DNA of 64,000 nucleotides from Ensifer adhaerens (GTDB lineage: Bacteria > Pseudomonadota > Alphaproteobacteria > Rhizobiales > Rhizobiaceae): contig NZ_CP118610.1 in NCBI RefSeq assembly GCF_028993555.1, forward strand, positions 930,001 to 994,000, in the 5' to 3' direction. Made by a program: the position numbers and the translations under genes. The notes below the pieces were generated by a model. That model had not been told where the DNA came from. It saw nothing but the letters and a program-made list of their open reading frames with translations, and did no database searches. Of this stretch, positions 19,002-31,321 are shown in pieces. Within the stretch, counting starts at the first letter, position 1. The number at the start of each line of letters is the position of its first letter.

Positions 19002-20204
19002 TCAGGGCTTCGCGTAGATCGCGTCGCGGACATCGCGGGTGAATTGACCCCACATGCCCTCGAAGGTCGTGTTCGTCATGGCGACGACGGTGATGTTCTC
19101 GACCGGATCGACGAACCAGTTGTGACCGTAGGCGCCGCCCCACTGGATCGTGCCTCTCGACTGCGGTGTGCTGCCGGCCGCGGGATCGACGAGCACGGCC
19201 CAGCCGTAGCCGAAACCCCAGCCGGGGCCTTGCGTCTGCGCCTCAGGACCTGTCTGGTCCTGCATCATCGTTTTCACCGTTTCTGCCGACAGGATCGGAC
19301 CGCCGCCCTCGCGGATGGCTTCAAGGAAAGTGAGCACGTCCTTAGCCGTGCCCGCCATGCCCGCACCACCTGATGGGAACTGTTTGGCATCGAGGATGCG
19401 ATCGGGCGAGAAGGTCAGTTTGCCTTCGCCGATCGGCACCGCGATGCTTCCCTCCATGCGGGTCGGGGCGGGCACGCCATCGAAATAGGCGGCGGTCAGT
19501 CTTTCCGATGGCTTCGTCGAAAAATCGGCGTCAGCCAGGGCCAGAGGCGAAATGACGAGTTCGTCGACAGCCTTGTCGAGCGTCTTGCCGGTGGCCTTCT
19601 CGATGACGCCGCCAAGCACGTCGATCGCCACCGAGTAGCGCCAGGTTTTTCCCGGTTCAGACGCCAGAGGTACGCTGGCAATGCGTTTCAGGTTCTCGTC
19701 GAGCGTGATGCCCGAGAGATCGAGACCGTCGGATACGCCGGCCTTGCCATAGCTGCCACCCGGCGGCTGAAAGAAGCCGTATTCGAGCCCGGCGGTATGG
19801 TTGAGCAGATGACGAACGAGGATCGTTGCCGGCCTGCCGTTGTATGTTGGCTTGAAGTCCGGCAGCCACTTGCTGACCGGCTCGTCGAGCGTGATCCGTC
19901 CTTGTTCGACAAGGCGCATGGCGGCCGCGGTCACGAATGGCTTGGTGACGGACGCGAAGCGGAAGATGTCATCCTCCTTCATCGCGCGGCCTGCTTCGCG
20001 ATCGGCAAGCCCTGCTGCGCGGGAATAGACGGGTTTTCCATCGCGAGCGACGAGGATCACTGTCCCGACGATGCGTTTGTCGGCGATCGCTCTGTCGATC
20101 ACCGGGTCGAGCCGCGCCTTGAGCGACGCGCTCGGATCATCTGCGAGTGCGGGAGAGGCGAGCAAGAGGGCCAGCAGTGCTGCGCCTTTCAGGTGGAGAC
20201 TCAT
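19002..20204 (-). CDS. Serine hydrolase, beta-lactamase/D-alanyl carboxypeptidase-like
   Basis: A 400-residue secreted protein: Sec signal peptide (LKGAALLALLLASPALA, cleavage before DD) and a PF00144 class-C-beta-lactamase fold. The nucleophile motif SxxK is SVTK in FRFASVTKPFV; the second motif, usually YxN, reads YSV in TWRYSVAID, so activity on beta-lactams is doubtful and an esterase or peptidase role is as likely. ATG at 20204 has an excellent AGGAGG nine bases upstream. A divergent TetR gene starts 67 bases away and probably controls it. Confidence 0.85.
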   Translation of the reverse strand: MSLHLKGAALLALLLASPALADDPSASLKARLDPVIDRAIADKRIVGTVILVARDGKPVYSRAAGLADREAGRAMKEDDIFRFASVTKPFVTAAAMRLVEQGRITLDEPVSKWLPDFKPTYNGRPATILVRHLLNHTAGLEYGFFQPPGGSYGKAGVSDGLDLSGITLDENLKRIASVPLASEPGKTWRYSVAIDVLGGVIEKATGKTLDKAVDELVISPLALADADFSTKPSERLTAAYFDGVPAPTRMEGSIAVPIGEGKLTFSPDRILDAKQFPSGGAGMAGTAKDVLTFLEAIREGGGPILSAETVKTMMQDQTGPEAQTQGPGWGFGYGWAVLVDPAAGSTPQSRGTIQWGGAYGHNWFVDPVENITVVAMTNTTFEGMWGQFTRDVRDAIYAKP

Positions 20205-20223
20205 CGTGCAAAACCTCCTATAA

Positions 20224-20283
20224 TCACAATGACCATTCCTGAATACGGCAAGGTCTGAAAGAATTCTAGAGTGACCATTGTGA
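20224..20283. promoter_or_regulatory. Candidate TetR operator between serine hydrolase and tetR
   Basis: TCACAATG (20224-20231) and CATTGTGA (20276-20283) form an exact 8-bp inverted pair, and TGACCATT occurs twice directly (20230-20237 and 20272-20279). The pair brackets the promoter space of the two divergent genes; the right copy overlaps the tetR start codon. The repeats are seen; their function as operator is inferred. Confidence 0.45.
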
Positions 20284-20921
20284 AAAATAGTGAATCCGCA
20301 GAATCCCTTGCTCGCCGCCGGGGAAGACCACGCGCTTTCGATCGCGAAGTGGTTTTGGCCGCAGCGGGAGAAACCTTCTGGCGGCTCGGCTACGAGGGGG
20401 CCTCGATCGCCGATCTCACAGCGGCTATGGGAATAACGCCGCAAAGCCTCTACGCCGCCTTCACCTCAAAGGCGGATCTCTATCGGGAGGCGCTCGAACA
20501 GTATCGGAGGGAGGAGGGCGCAGCCGCGGGCCGAAATCTCGCCGGTGCCGGCCATGTGGTCGAGGTGATCAGCAGGATGCTGCGCGCCTCTGCGCATGAG
20601 TTCACGCTCCCCGGCAGACCGAAGGGCTGCATGATCTCAACGGCGGTCCTGACCTGTGCCGTCGAGAACCAGGCGATCGCAGAGCATGTTTCCGCCCTGC
20701 GCAGTGAAACATTGGCGCTGCTGGAGGATCGCTTCAGGCAGGGTGCTGTCGACGGGGAATTACGTGCGGACACGGACGTCGCAGGGCTTGCGCGCTTCGT
20801 CGGCGCGATCCTCCAGGGCATGACGGTACAGGCGCAGGATGGCGCCGGCAAAGCGGAACTCCTTCAGATCGCCGAACTGGCGATAGCCGAAGTCGCGCGT
20901 CACCGGCATCCTTCCGCGTGA
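20271..20921 (+). CDS. TetR/AcrR family transcriptional regulator
   Basis: A 216-residue repressor-type protein. The N-terminal HTH is typical: GRPRAFDREVVLAAAGETFWRLGYEGASIADLTAAMGI... followed by SLYAAFTSKADLYREAL, about residues 18-70; the rest is a ligand domain with a TetR_C profile (GCMISTAVLT...). The start is uncertain: GTG 20271 or GTG 20280, no ATG fits. It is divergent from the serine hydrolase gene and convergent with groEL, 16 bases apart. Confidence 0.85.
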   Translation: MTIVKNSESAESLARRRGRPRAFDREVVLAAAGETFWRLGYEGASIADLTAAMGITPQSLYAAFTSKADLYREALEQYRREEGAAAGRNLAGAGHVVEVISRMLRASAHEFTLPGRPKGCMISTAVLTCAVENQAIAEHVSALRSETLALLEDRFRQGAVDGELRADTDVAGLARFVGAILQGMTVQAQDGAGKAELLQIAELAIAEVARHRHPSA

Positions 20922-20937
20922 GCGGAGAGCCCGCGTG

Positions 20938-22575
<1,638 letters not shown>

Positions 22576-22675
22576 TCAACACAAAACACGTGGCCTCATG
22601 CTCCCGCCACCCGCCGCGCGGGGGACAACCTTGCATGCAATCGAAAACCTTAAGCGCAGCCTCGGGCCTTCTCGG

Positions 22676-22909
22676 CTAGGTCGCGAAGTCCTGTTCCTCG
22701 TCATTGTCCGGCGTCAGGATATCGATCAACGCCGCAACCCGGCCTGCCGGCAGGTGGCGGCCTTCGCCGATCAGCGCCTCGTCGTTGTTGACCCAGGCGA
22801 TGGCCTCGGCGAGTTCGCCGGCCGTCGCGCCCGTCGCAAGCAGCTCGGCCATCAGTGTCTCGTCGACCGGGCCAAGGATAGCGGTGATATCCGCGTGCTT
22901 CAGTCCCAT
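22676..22909 (-). CDS. Small acidic protein of unknown function upstream of groEL
   Basis: A 77-residue, acidic, Ala/Leu-rich protein, MGLKHADITAILGPVDETLM..., ending in DNDEEQDFAT. No signal peptide, membrane helix or cysteine. I do not recognise the family. ATG at 22909 has a very strong site, AAGGAGGAGCC, so it is surely translated. It occupies the place where groES normally sits but shows no GroES mobile-loop or beta-barrel motif. A heat-shock-like promoter lies upstream, so it is probably cotranscribed with groEL; the 112-base gap contains no clear terminator. Confidence 0.78.
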   Translation of the reverse strand: MGLKHADITAILGPVDETLMAELLATGATAGELAEAIAWVNNDEALIGEGRHLPAGRVAALIDILTPDNDEEQDFAT

Positions 22910-22941
22910 GGGCTCCTCCTTCCGTTTTATCGGTCGGGAAT

Positions 22942-22962
22942 GCGGGGACCTCGGATCCCCGC
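22942..22962 (-). other. 5' leader hairpin of the groEL unit
   Basis: GCGGGGA (22942-22948) and TCCCCGC (22956-22962) form a 7-bp stem with a 7-base loop, starting just after the predicted transcription start and about 30 bases before the 77-aa gene. It could stabilise the mRNA or influence translation; it does not resemble a ROSE thermometer by eye. Confidence 0.45.
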
Positions 22963-22969
22963 CCAAAGT

Positions 22970-22997
22970 AAATAGGCCGGGGTCTGAAGGCATCAAG
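22970..22997 (-). promoter_or_regulatory. Candidate sigma-32 (RpoH) heat-shock promoter
   Basis: On the minus strand CTTGAT (22997-22992), 16 bases, then CTATTT (22975-22970) within CCTATTT. This resembles the alphaproteobacterial RpoH pattern (CTTGAA-like -35, C-Y-TAT-T-like -10). It is 60 bases upstream of the 77-aa gene. Motif seen directly; assignment inferred. Confidence 0.55.
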
Positions 22998-23043
22998 CGC
23001 TGATCATATCATGGAAGCCAAGAGGGCGGAAAAGCGCGGGACG

Positions 23044-24051
23044 TCACTCCGGCCGAAGCGCGTTGTCCAGGAAATACCATTGGTCGAGATGTGCAAGGAC
23101 GACGGGCTCGATCGCATCGTTCAACAGCAGCATATCGTCCACGAGGCGGGCGTTCGGGGTATCCGAAGCGGGAAGCCGGATGGGCTCCAATGCCTGGCAT
23201 TCGAAACGGAAACCGTTGGTACGCAACCCGTACCAGGGGCAGATCGTGGCACCCGTCATGCGCGCCATGCGGATGGCAAGCGCGAGATTGCCTTCCTGAT
23301 GCGGCTTGCGGTCGAAGAACGGTCCGCGGATCGTGCCGCCAAAGCCTTCGTCGCAGAACATGCTGACGACGCCGCCGCTCTTCAGGATCTTGATCGCTGG
23401 TCGTATTCCTTCCATGCCCGGCGGCAGAAACCGCAATCCGGCCTTGCTGCGCACGCGCTGAGCGATCCACGCTTTGGCGCGGCTCTTCGGGGGGACGTAG
23501 AAGGCATGGGGCCGGAGGCCGAGACAGCGGAACGCGATCGTCCCGATTTCCCAATTGCCGAGATGAAGCCCGACGAGGATGACGGGACCGTGGTTCGCCA
23601 CGTCGCGGATCGGCGCAAGGCCGTCGGTCCGCAACCGCTCGCCATGTCGCTGCAGCCTGTTGATGACGGAAAACTCGGTCATCAACCGTCCCTGGGCCTG
23701 GCAGTTTTCGAGAAACAGGGCTTCCTGTTGCTCGGGGCTCAGGTCCGGACGCAGATGCTTGATCGTATCCCGGGCGCGCTGCGTGGCGACCTTGTGAAAG
23801 CGTGGCACCGCGAAAAGACCAAGGGCGGCCCCGAGGCGCGAACATGCATCCATCGGCAGGAGTTTCATGCCGAAGTGCGCAGTGAGGTTGGCAAGGTTCG
23901 AGAGATTGTCGCTGATCCAGTAACGCCGAAAGGCGCGCGAGCGCTCGCCCCCAGCCAGCGCGTCGGCAAGACGCGGCGCTTGCTCCTCAGCGAAAGTCCA
24001 GGCTTTCCGTTTGGCGATCGGTCCCCTTAGGCCAGGATTATCCGGCGCCAT
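23044..24051 (-). CDS. LpxL/HtrB-like lysophospholipid acyltransferase family protein
   Basis: A 335-residue protein of the PF03279 lipid A lauroyl-acyltransferase family. The catalytic HxxxxE motif is HLGNWE in GLHLGNWEIG, and the second conserved block is FCDEGFGGTIRGPFFDRKP. It lacks an obvious N-terminal membrane helix. ATG at 24051 has GAGAAGG eight bases upstream and lies 14 bases inside the end of the P450 gene, so the two are translationally coupled; a GTG at 24093 is also in frame. Substrate could be lipid A, an ornithine lipid or another lipid; the P450 partner hints at a modified fatty acyl chain. Confidence 0.82.
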   Translation of the reverse strand: MAPDNPGLRGPIAKRKAWTFAEEQAPRLADALAGGERSRAFRRYWISDNLSNLANLTAHFGMKLLPMDACSRLGAALGLFAVPRFHKVATQRARDTIKHLRPDLSPEQQEALFLENCQAQGRLMTEFSVINRLQRHGERLRTDGLAPIRDVANHGPVILVGLHLGNWEIGTIAFRCLGLRPHAFYVPPKSRAKAWIAQRVRSKAGLRFLPPGMEGIRPAIKILKSGGVVSMFCDEGFGGTIRGPFFDRKPHQEGNLALAIRMARMTGATICPWYGLRTNGFRFECQALEPIRLPASDTPNARLVDDMLLLNDAIEPVVLAHLDQWYFLDNALRPE

Positions 24052-25471
24052 GCGACGTGCCTTCTCGCCTGTGCAGAGTGACCGGAAGTCCACCCTTCGG
24101 TCTGAGGGTCAGCCGGCAGATCGGCTCGACCGCGTGGCGTTCACGCAGGCGAACCCGGTAGCGCTGGGCGATGATCGCCAGGCAGAGGATCGCTTCCGTC
24201 AGGCCGAAATGCAGGCCCGGGCAGACGCGCGGGCCGCTGGCGAAGGGAATGAAGCTGTAGGGTGTCGGGCGCCGGCCTTCGGTGAACCGCTCCGGATGGA
24301 AATGGTGCGGGTCTTCGAAAAGGCTTTCCGTGCGGTGCAGGAGCCACGGCACGATCAGGACGAGGGAGCCCGGCTCGGCGGCAACGTCGCCGATCATGTC
24401 CGCCTCGCGCGTCTGTCGCGCCAGGATCGGAACCGGCGGGTAGAGGCGAAGCGTTTCCTCGATGACGGCGCGGCACCATTCGAGCTGCGGTACGTCGTCG
24501 ATCGTCGGCGTCCGGTCGCCACAGACCCTGGCGATCTCGTCGTGCACGGCCGTCTCGATCCAGCCTGCCTTGGAAAGCAGGTACCAGGTCCAGGTCAGCG
24601 TCGCCGCCGTCGTCTCGTGACCGGCCATGAAGATGGTCGCGGCTTCGTTGCGCAGGGCGACAAGGTCGAGTTTCAGCTCCGGATTTCGCTGCTGCCGCCG
24701 GATGAGCAGTTCGACCATGGAATTATGGTCACCGCGGCCGGCAAGGTGATCCTCCACCACCTTGTCGATGGTTCCGTGGATGCGCTTGACCGAACGGCGC
24801 AGGCTCGGTGTGCGCAGGACGGGAAGCCCGTCGTCGAAGCCGAGGAAATAGCCGATATTGATGGAATCGACCAACGACTGGTAGCTCGTGAAGCCCTCGG
24901 TAACCGCTGCCGCACTGTCGTCCCCGAGTTGGTTGCCGAAGACGCTGCGCGCGATGATCTCGGCGGTCAGGCCCGCCATTTCGTGCAGGGCGTTGACCTC
25001 GGCCCCATCGGGCATCCGGTTCCAGCGCTCGACGAGTTCGCTGGTCGTCTTTTCCATGACGGGACCGAAGGACGGTACCCTCTTGGCGTGGACGATATCG
25101 GCTACCAGCGGACGGCGTTGCTTCCAGGTGTCTCCATCCGAAATGAACAACCCGTCTCCGAGCAGAAATTCGAGGGCCCGACGCATCTGCGGGCTCTTGC
25201 GCTCGAAGTTCTCGTGCCGCTTGACGACCACCTGCCGGATCAGATCGGGCGAATTGACGACGATGATCTGCCGGCCGAGAATCCGGATTTGCGAGACCTT
25301 TTCCGTATAATCGCTGGCGCGCCAGATCGACAGGAAATCCGTGCGCGCTTGAAGCAGGAGCCGTAGTGGCTTACCCGGCGGACCCGAGTAGTAATCGGCA
25401 CGGACGGGCGCAAACTTCCCCTCCAGCAATTCTTCCCTGAAATTTACAGATTGCTGGAGCCAGGCAAGCAT
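24038..25471 (-). CDS. Cytochrome P450
   Basis: A 477-residue soluble P450 without N-terminal anchor. The I-helix oxygen motif is AGHETTA, the K-helix ExxR is EETLR, and the haem loop FASGPRVCPG carries the axial Cys417. The length and sequence resemble the fatty-acid/terpene-hydroxylase-like CYP groups more than CYP51 or CYP125. No ferredoxin or reductase gene is adjacent, so electrons must come from elsewhere. It overlaps the downstream acyltransferase, suggesting joint action on a lipid. Oxygenase function is certain, substrate unknown. Confidence 0.93.
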   Translation of the reverse strand: MLAWLQQSVNFREELLEGKFAPVRADYYSGPPGKPLRLLLQARTDFLSIWRASDYTEKVSQIRILGRQIIVVNSPDLIRQVVVKRHENFERKSPQMRRALEFLLGDGLFISDGDTWKQRRPLVADIVHAKRVPSFGPVMEKTTSELVERWNRMPDGAEVNALHEMAGLTAEIIARSVFGNQLGDDSAAAVTEGFTSYQSLVDSINIGYFLGFDDGLPVLRTPSLRRSVKRIHGTIDKVVEDHLAGRGDHNSMVELLIRRQQRNPELKLDLVALRNEAATIFMAGHETTAATLTWTWYLLSKAGWIETAVHDEIARVCGDRTPTIDDVPQLEWCRAVIEETLRLYPPVPILARQTREADMIGDVAAEPGSLVLIVPWLLHRTESLFEDPHHFHPERFTEGRRPTPYSFIPFASGPRVCPGLHFGLTEAILCLAIIAQRYRVRLRERHAVEPICRLTLRPKGGLPVTLHRREGTSHGAG

Positions 25472-25842
25472 TTACGTCCGATCTGCCGTACGTGAAGGTG
25501 ATATTCAGGCGTATATTTGTATTTCTTGCGCAGAGTCCGAGAATTCCCCGTCGAGGCTTAAATGCTCTCAAGTTCGCTGGATGTTGGATTCTCGGCCGAC
25601 TGGGTGTGGCATGCACGATTTTGATGAAAAACGCTATCGCCTGGCGATGAAATTTTCTTGGTGCAGTGAATAGCGGGCAGAGAAAGCAACGGTCGCCGCA
25701 TCCGACGCACGCGCCTTCAAGACGTATACGGCCCTTGTTCTGTGGCGGGCCGGCGGGTGCAAAAATACAGATCTGTGTGAATGAGGCGAGCCGACGTCCT
25801 GCGGACCGCGGAAAACCAGGCTGACCCGCGGAGCCGTCAAAG

Positions 25843-25868
25843 TTTGCGCGCCCGTTTGGGCGCGCAAA
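25843..25868. repeat. Perfect 11-bp hairpin
   Basis: TTTGCGCGCCC (25843-25853), loop GTTT, GGGCGCGCAAA (25858-25868). No T run follows on either strand. Lies about 57 bases beyond the stop codon of the minus-strand gene ending at 25925. Confidence 0.6.
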
Positions 25869-25883
25869 GCTCTTGGCAAGGTC

Positions 25884-25916
25884 GCTTGCTCCTGTCGGCC
25901 GAAGCCAGGAGCAAGC
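25884..25916 (-). terminator. Second perfect 11-bp hairpin, likely 3' end of the 25925-27124 gene
   Basis: GCTTGCTCCTG (25884-25894), 11-base loop, CAGGAGCAAGC (25906-25916). It begins eight bases after the stop codon of the minus-strand gene. No T run, so termination may need Rho or the neighbouring hairpin; tandem terminator is the simplest reading. Confidence 0.5.
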
Positions 25917-25924
25917 TGTGACGA

Positions 25925-27124
25925 TCAGTCGTTTGCGGTCACCTTGACGCCGAGCACCGACGGAATGGTGTTCGGTGCGCCCATGGCAGCGCCCATGATC
26001 ATCGGGAATGGAACCGGCTTTTCCGGTGCCGCGCTGATCGTCAGGCTCTTCGGGCCATCGAGATAGGCGTTGACGGCGGCAGACACCTGGTTCTGCAGTT
26101 CCGGTACATTGAGCTGCGCCATCATGATCGGGACCAGGCCCTTCAGCGACTGAGCCATCTGCTCGCCCGAAACGCCCTGCTGCGAACCGGCATAGTCGAG
26201 CGCCTTCTTGGTGATCGAGGCGTCGTCGAAGCGGATTTCGGCGCTGTTGAAGGTCAGCTGCTGCATCAGGCCCATCATGGCGAGGCCCATGGCCTGGTTG
26301 GCCTCTTCCTTGTTCGGATTGGCCTCGGCGGCCTTCATCGCTTCCTGCATCGATTTGACGAAAGCGAGCGTGTAGCCGGAGATGTCGAGGGCGAAGTTCA
26401 GTCGGCCGACATTCTTGAAGTCGAGGGCATATTCTTCAAGTGCGACATTGCCGCTTTCGACCTCCCAGCTGCCTTTCATCGTCAAGGCGCCGTCGATCGT
26501 GGTGAGGCCGAGCTTTTCGATCGCCTCCTTGGTCTTGGCGTCCTCAACGGTCGACAGGTCGGCCTTGATGCCGGAAGCTGTCGCGTCGAAGTCGAAGCCG
26601 GCGTCGTTTTCCTGGCGTGCCAGGTTCGCTTCGGTGCTTTCGAGCGAGAAGACTTCCTTACCCTTGGCACTGAGCGTGATCGGGCCCGTGCTCGCGCTTT
26701 CATAGAGCAGGATGTCGTTGATCGTCTCGCCCTTGGCGTTGGCGGGGATTGTCAGCCCGGAAAGCAGGATGTCCTTGACCGAAATGCTTCCCTCGTCCTG
26801 GCTGACATTGACGTCAGGGAACGACACGGTTTCCGCGTAGTAGCCACCACCTTCGGTTTCCTCGACACCTTCGAAGGTCAGGTCACCAATCTTCAGGTTC
26901 GTCGGTTCGCCCGGTTGGCTGGCGATCTTCAGCTGCACGCCGGTCACCGTCACCTTGTCGCCGTCGACCTCGGCCTTGTCATAGGTGACGGATGTGCCGT
27001 TCGCGTTCGTTGCCGCATCGAGCTTCTTCATCAGGTCCGCGCCGTCGAGTGCGAAGGCCGGGCTGGTAAGCGTAAGGAGCGCGGCGCTCGCCATCATCAG
27101 GCGGATCTTGCGCGTGTGCATCAT
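25925..27124 (-). CDS. Secreted conserved protein of unknown function
   Basis: A 399-residue protein with a clear Sec signal peptide (MASAALLTLTSPAFA, cleavage before LDG). The mature part is acidic, lacks cysteines and membrane helices, and alternates beta-rich stretches (VTVTGVQLKIA, LKIGDLTFEGVEE, ISVKDILLSGLTI) with a helical section, like a periplasmic beta-rich lipid- or polymer-interacting protein. I do not recognise a named family. ATG 27124 has AAGGA upstream; a second ATG follows at once. Monocistronic, with its own promoter region and tandem hairpins at the 3' end. Confidence 0.75.
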   Translation of the reverse strand: MMHTRKIRLMMASAALLTLTSPAFALDGADLMKKLDAATNANGTSVTYDKAEVDGDKVTVTGVQLKIASQPGEPTNLKIGDLTFEGVEETEGGGYYAETVSFPDVNVSQDEGSISVKDILLSGLTIPANAKGETINDILLYESASTGPITLSAKGKEVFSLESTEANLARQENDAGFDFDATASGIKADLSTVEDAKTKEAIEKLGLTTIDGALTMKGSWEVESGNVALEEYALDFKNVGRLNFALDISGYTLAFVKSMQEAMKAAEANPNKEEANQAMGLAMMGLMQQLTFNSAEIRFDDASITKKALDYAGSQQGVSGEQMAQSLKGLVPIMMAQLNVPELQNQVSAAVNAYLDGPKSLTISAAPEKPVPFPMIMGAAMGAPNTIPSVLGVKVTAND

Positions 27125-29826
<2,702 letters not shown>

Positions 29827-29840
29827 CCCCAAAATACCCG

Positions 29841-29885
29841 CCGTGCGGCCAATGAGCCGCATGGCCGGTGTCCCGATCCGGGACA
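29841..29885 (+). terminator. Two tandem hairpins after parC
   Basis: Hairpin 1: CCGTGCGGC (29841-29849) / GCCGCATGG (29856-29864), with one G-U pair. Hairpin 2: TGTCCC (29869-29874) / GGGACA (29880-29885). Neither is followed by a T run, so intrinsic termination is uncertain. Confidence 0.4.
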
Positions 29886-29991
29886 GCGAATTTGCGCATT
29901 AAGGTATTGGAAATACAGTCGAACCCGAGCAGCAAGCGGCGCTTGTATGTGTCGACGTATCGTGGATCACTGCCCATCCAACAGGATGGAT

Positions 29992-30417
29992 ATGATGCCG
30001 AATACCAATGCCCTTGACGATGTTCTCCAGGCGCTCGCCAGCCCGGTCCGCCGGCGGATCTTCGAGATCCTCTTTGCAGGTGAGGCGCGTGTCGCCGATA
30101 TCGCCTCGGCCGTAGCGGTGCGAGGCGAAGAGTTGGAGAAGCACATAGCACTCCTCGAGGCAGCGGGCCTCATCACGCGCCTGCGGCGTCGCGAAGGCGA
30201 ATCCCTGAGCGGAAATCCGGCGCCTTTGAACGAGGCGGCCACTTGGATCAACACCAATCGCGAGCTTTGGGCGATGCGGGTGGAGATGCCGGAAACCCGG
30301 CTGGCTGCAGCCGCGCCTGGAGCTGTGCCCGAGCGGACGCCGATTCGCGACCGCCGCAGCGAAGCCGAACAGAAGTTGCGCCGTCCCCGGCCAACCGGTC
30401 CGCGCCGCGAAAACTAA
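29992..30417 (+). CDS. ArsR-like winged-helix regulator
   Basis: About 141 residues. The first 80 form an ArsR-type winged helix: DVLQALASPVRRRIFEILFAGEARVADIASAVAVRGEELEKHIALLEAAGLITRLRRRE. No cysteine pair for metal sensing is present. The C-terminal 40 residues are Pro/Arg/Ala-rich and look disordered and basic. The start is uncertain among ATG 29986, 29992 and 29995, all just after AGGA. Nearest neighbours, parC and a convergent transporter, do not indicate a target. Confidence 0.75.
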   Translation: MMPNTNALDDVLQALASPVRRRIFEILFAGEARVADIASAVAVRGEELEKHIALLEAAGLITRLRRREGESLSGNPAPLNEAATWINTNRELWAMRVEMPETRLAAAAPGAVPERTPIRDRRSEAEQKLRRPRPTGPRREN

Positions 30418-30421
30418 TGTG

Positions 30422-31294
30422 TTACTCGGCGCAGGCCACGGCGGATCTCAGCGCTCTGTTGCGCATCTGCCAGAGTGAATGACCGATGAGCGCGAGGATC
30501 AGGATCGCGCCACCCATCAGGGTCTGCGTCGTCGGTGTTTCGGCAAAGACCAGCCAGACCCAGATCGGCGCCAGGATCGTTTCCAGCAAGTAGAACATGC
30601 CCACTTCCGGTGCGGAGAGATAGCGCGGTCCCGTCGCCAGGCAGAAGAAGGCGAGCGGGATCATCACCAGACCGTTGAAGAAGATATAGCCGGGTTCCGC
30701 AATTGTGAATCCCGCAGGGGGCAGCATCAACAACGCGACCGCTGCCGGGAAGATCGCCGTGACCAGCGGCACCAGCGCCATGTCGCGCTTGCTTGCGCGG
30801 CTGATCGTGATCGCGCTGGCAAGCAGGAAGGCGGACGACGCCGCCATCGCATCGCCGAAGAGGTGGCCGCTTTCCAACCCGTCCTGAACGATCAACCCGA
30901 CGCCGAACACCATGACCAGCATCGTCACGAGTGTGGCGTTCGATGGTCTTTCCTTCAGGAAGATCCAGGACAAAATGGCAGCGAACATCGAGGTGAAGGC
31001 GAGGATGAAGACCACATTCGCCGTCGACGTATTGAAGACGGCGAGCAGGAACGTGCAGGAATTGATCCCGTAGAACAGGCCGACGACGAGCCCGGTCTTG
31101 CCCGGCATCAGCGAGATCTTCCGGCCGAACACGCGGTTGATCACGAACCAGGCACCGAGCGCGACCACGAAGGTCGACAGGCTGCGCACAGCCAGCAACG
31201 ACCAGACATCGCCACCGGCGGAGCGGATGAGCGGGACGTCGAAGGAAAGGGCAAGGCCACCGAGGCCGGTGATGGCAAGGCCGCGCCGGTGCAT
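30422..31294 (-). CDS. DMT superfamily transporter (EamA)
   Basis: A 290-residue, ten-helix inner-membrane protein with two EamA repeats, the first ending near residue 140 (ILSWIFLKERPSNATLV), the second near the C terminus (LVFAETPTTQTLMGGAILILALIG). The motif F..ER/F.E....Q at the end of each repeat is typical of drug/metabolite exporters. Substrate unknown. An in-frame TTG at 31318 would add eight residues. Follows bpt by 27 bases in the same direction and is probably in its operon. Confidence 0.85.
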   Translation of the reverse strand: MHRRGLAITGLGGLALSFDVPLIRSAGGDVWSLLAVRSLSTFVVALGAWFVINRVFGRKISLMPGKTGLVVGLFYGINSCTFLLAVFNTSTANVVFILAFTSMFAAILSWIFLKERPSNATLVTMLVMVFGVGLIVQDGLESGHLFGDAMAASSAFLLASAITISRASKRDMALVPLVTAIFPAAVALLMLPPAGFTIAEPGYIFFNGLVMIPLAFFCLATGPRYLSAPEVGMFYLLETILAPIWVWLVFAETPTTQTLMGGAILILALIGHSLWQMRNRALRSAVACAE

Positions 31295-31321
31295 CGCGGC
31301 ATCAGAAGATGAACTCAATTT

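Larger units (their letters stand above)
25472..25924. other. Intergenic region upstream of the P450 gene
   Basis: 453 bp, somewhat A/T-richer than its surroundings near 25500-25560, with no coding frame I can support. The part next to the P450 start contains ATATACG-like sequence that could be a -10. The left-over part near 25840-25916 holds two perfect 11-bp hairpins described separately. Confidence 0.5.

Noticed and set aside
25634..25879. 81-codon minus-strand frame in the P450 upstream region
   Set aside because: No Shine-Dalgarno, unlikely composition, and it runs through the 11-bp hairpin.
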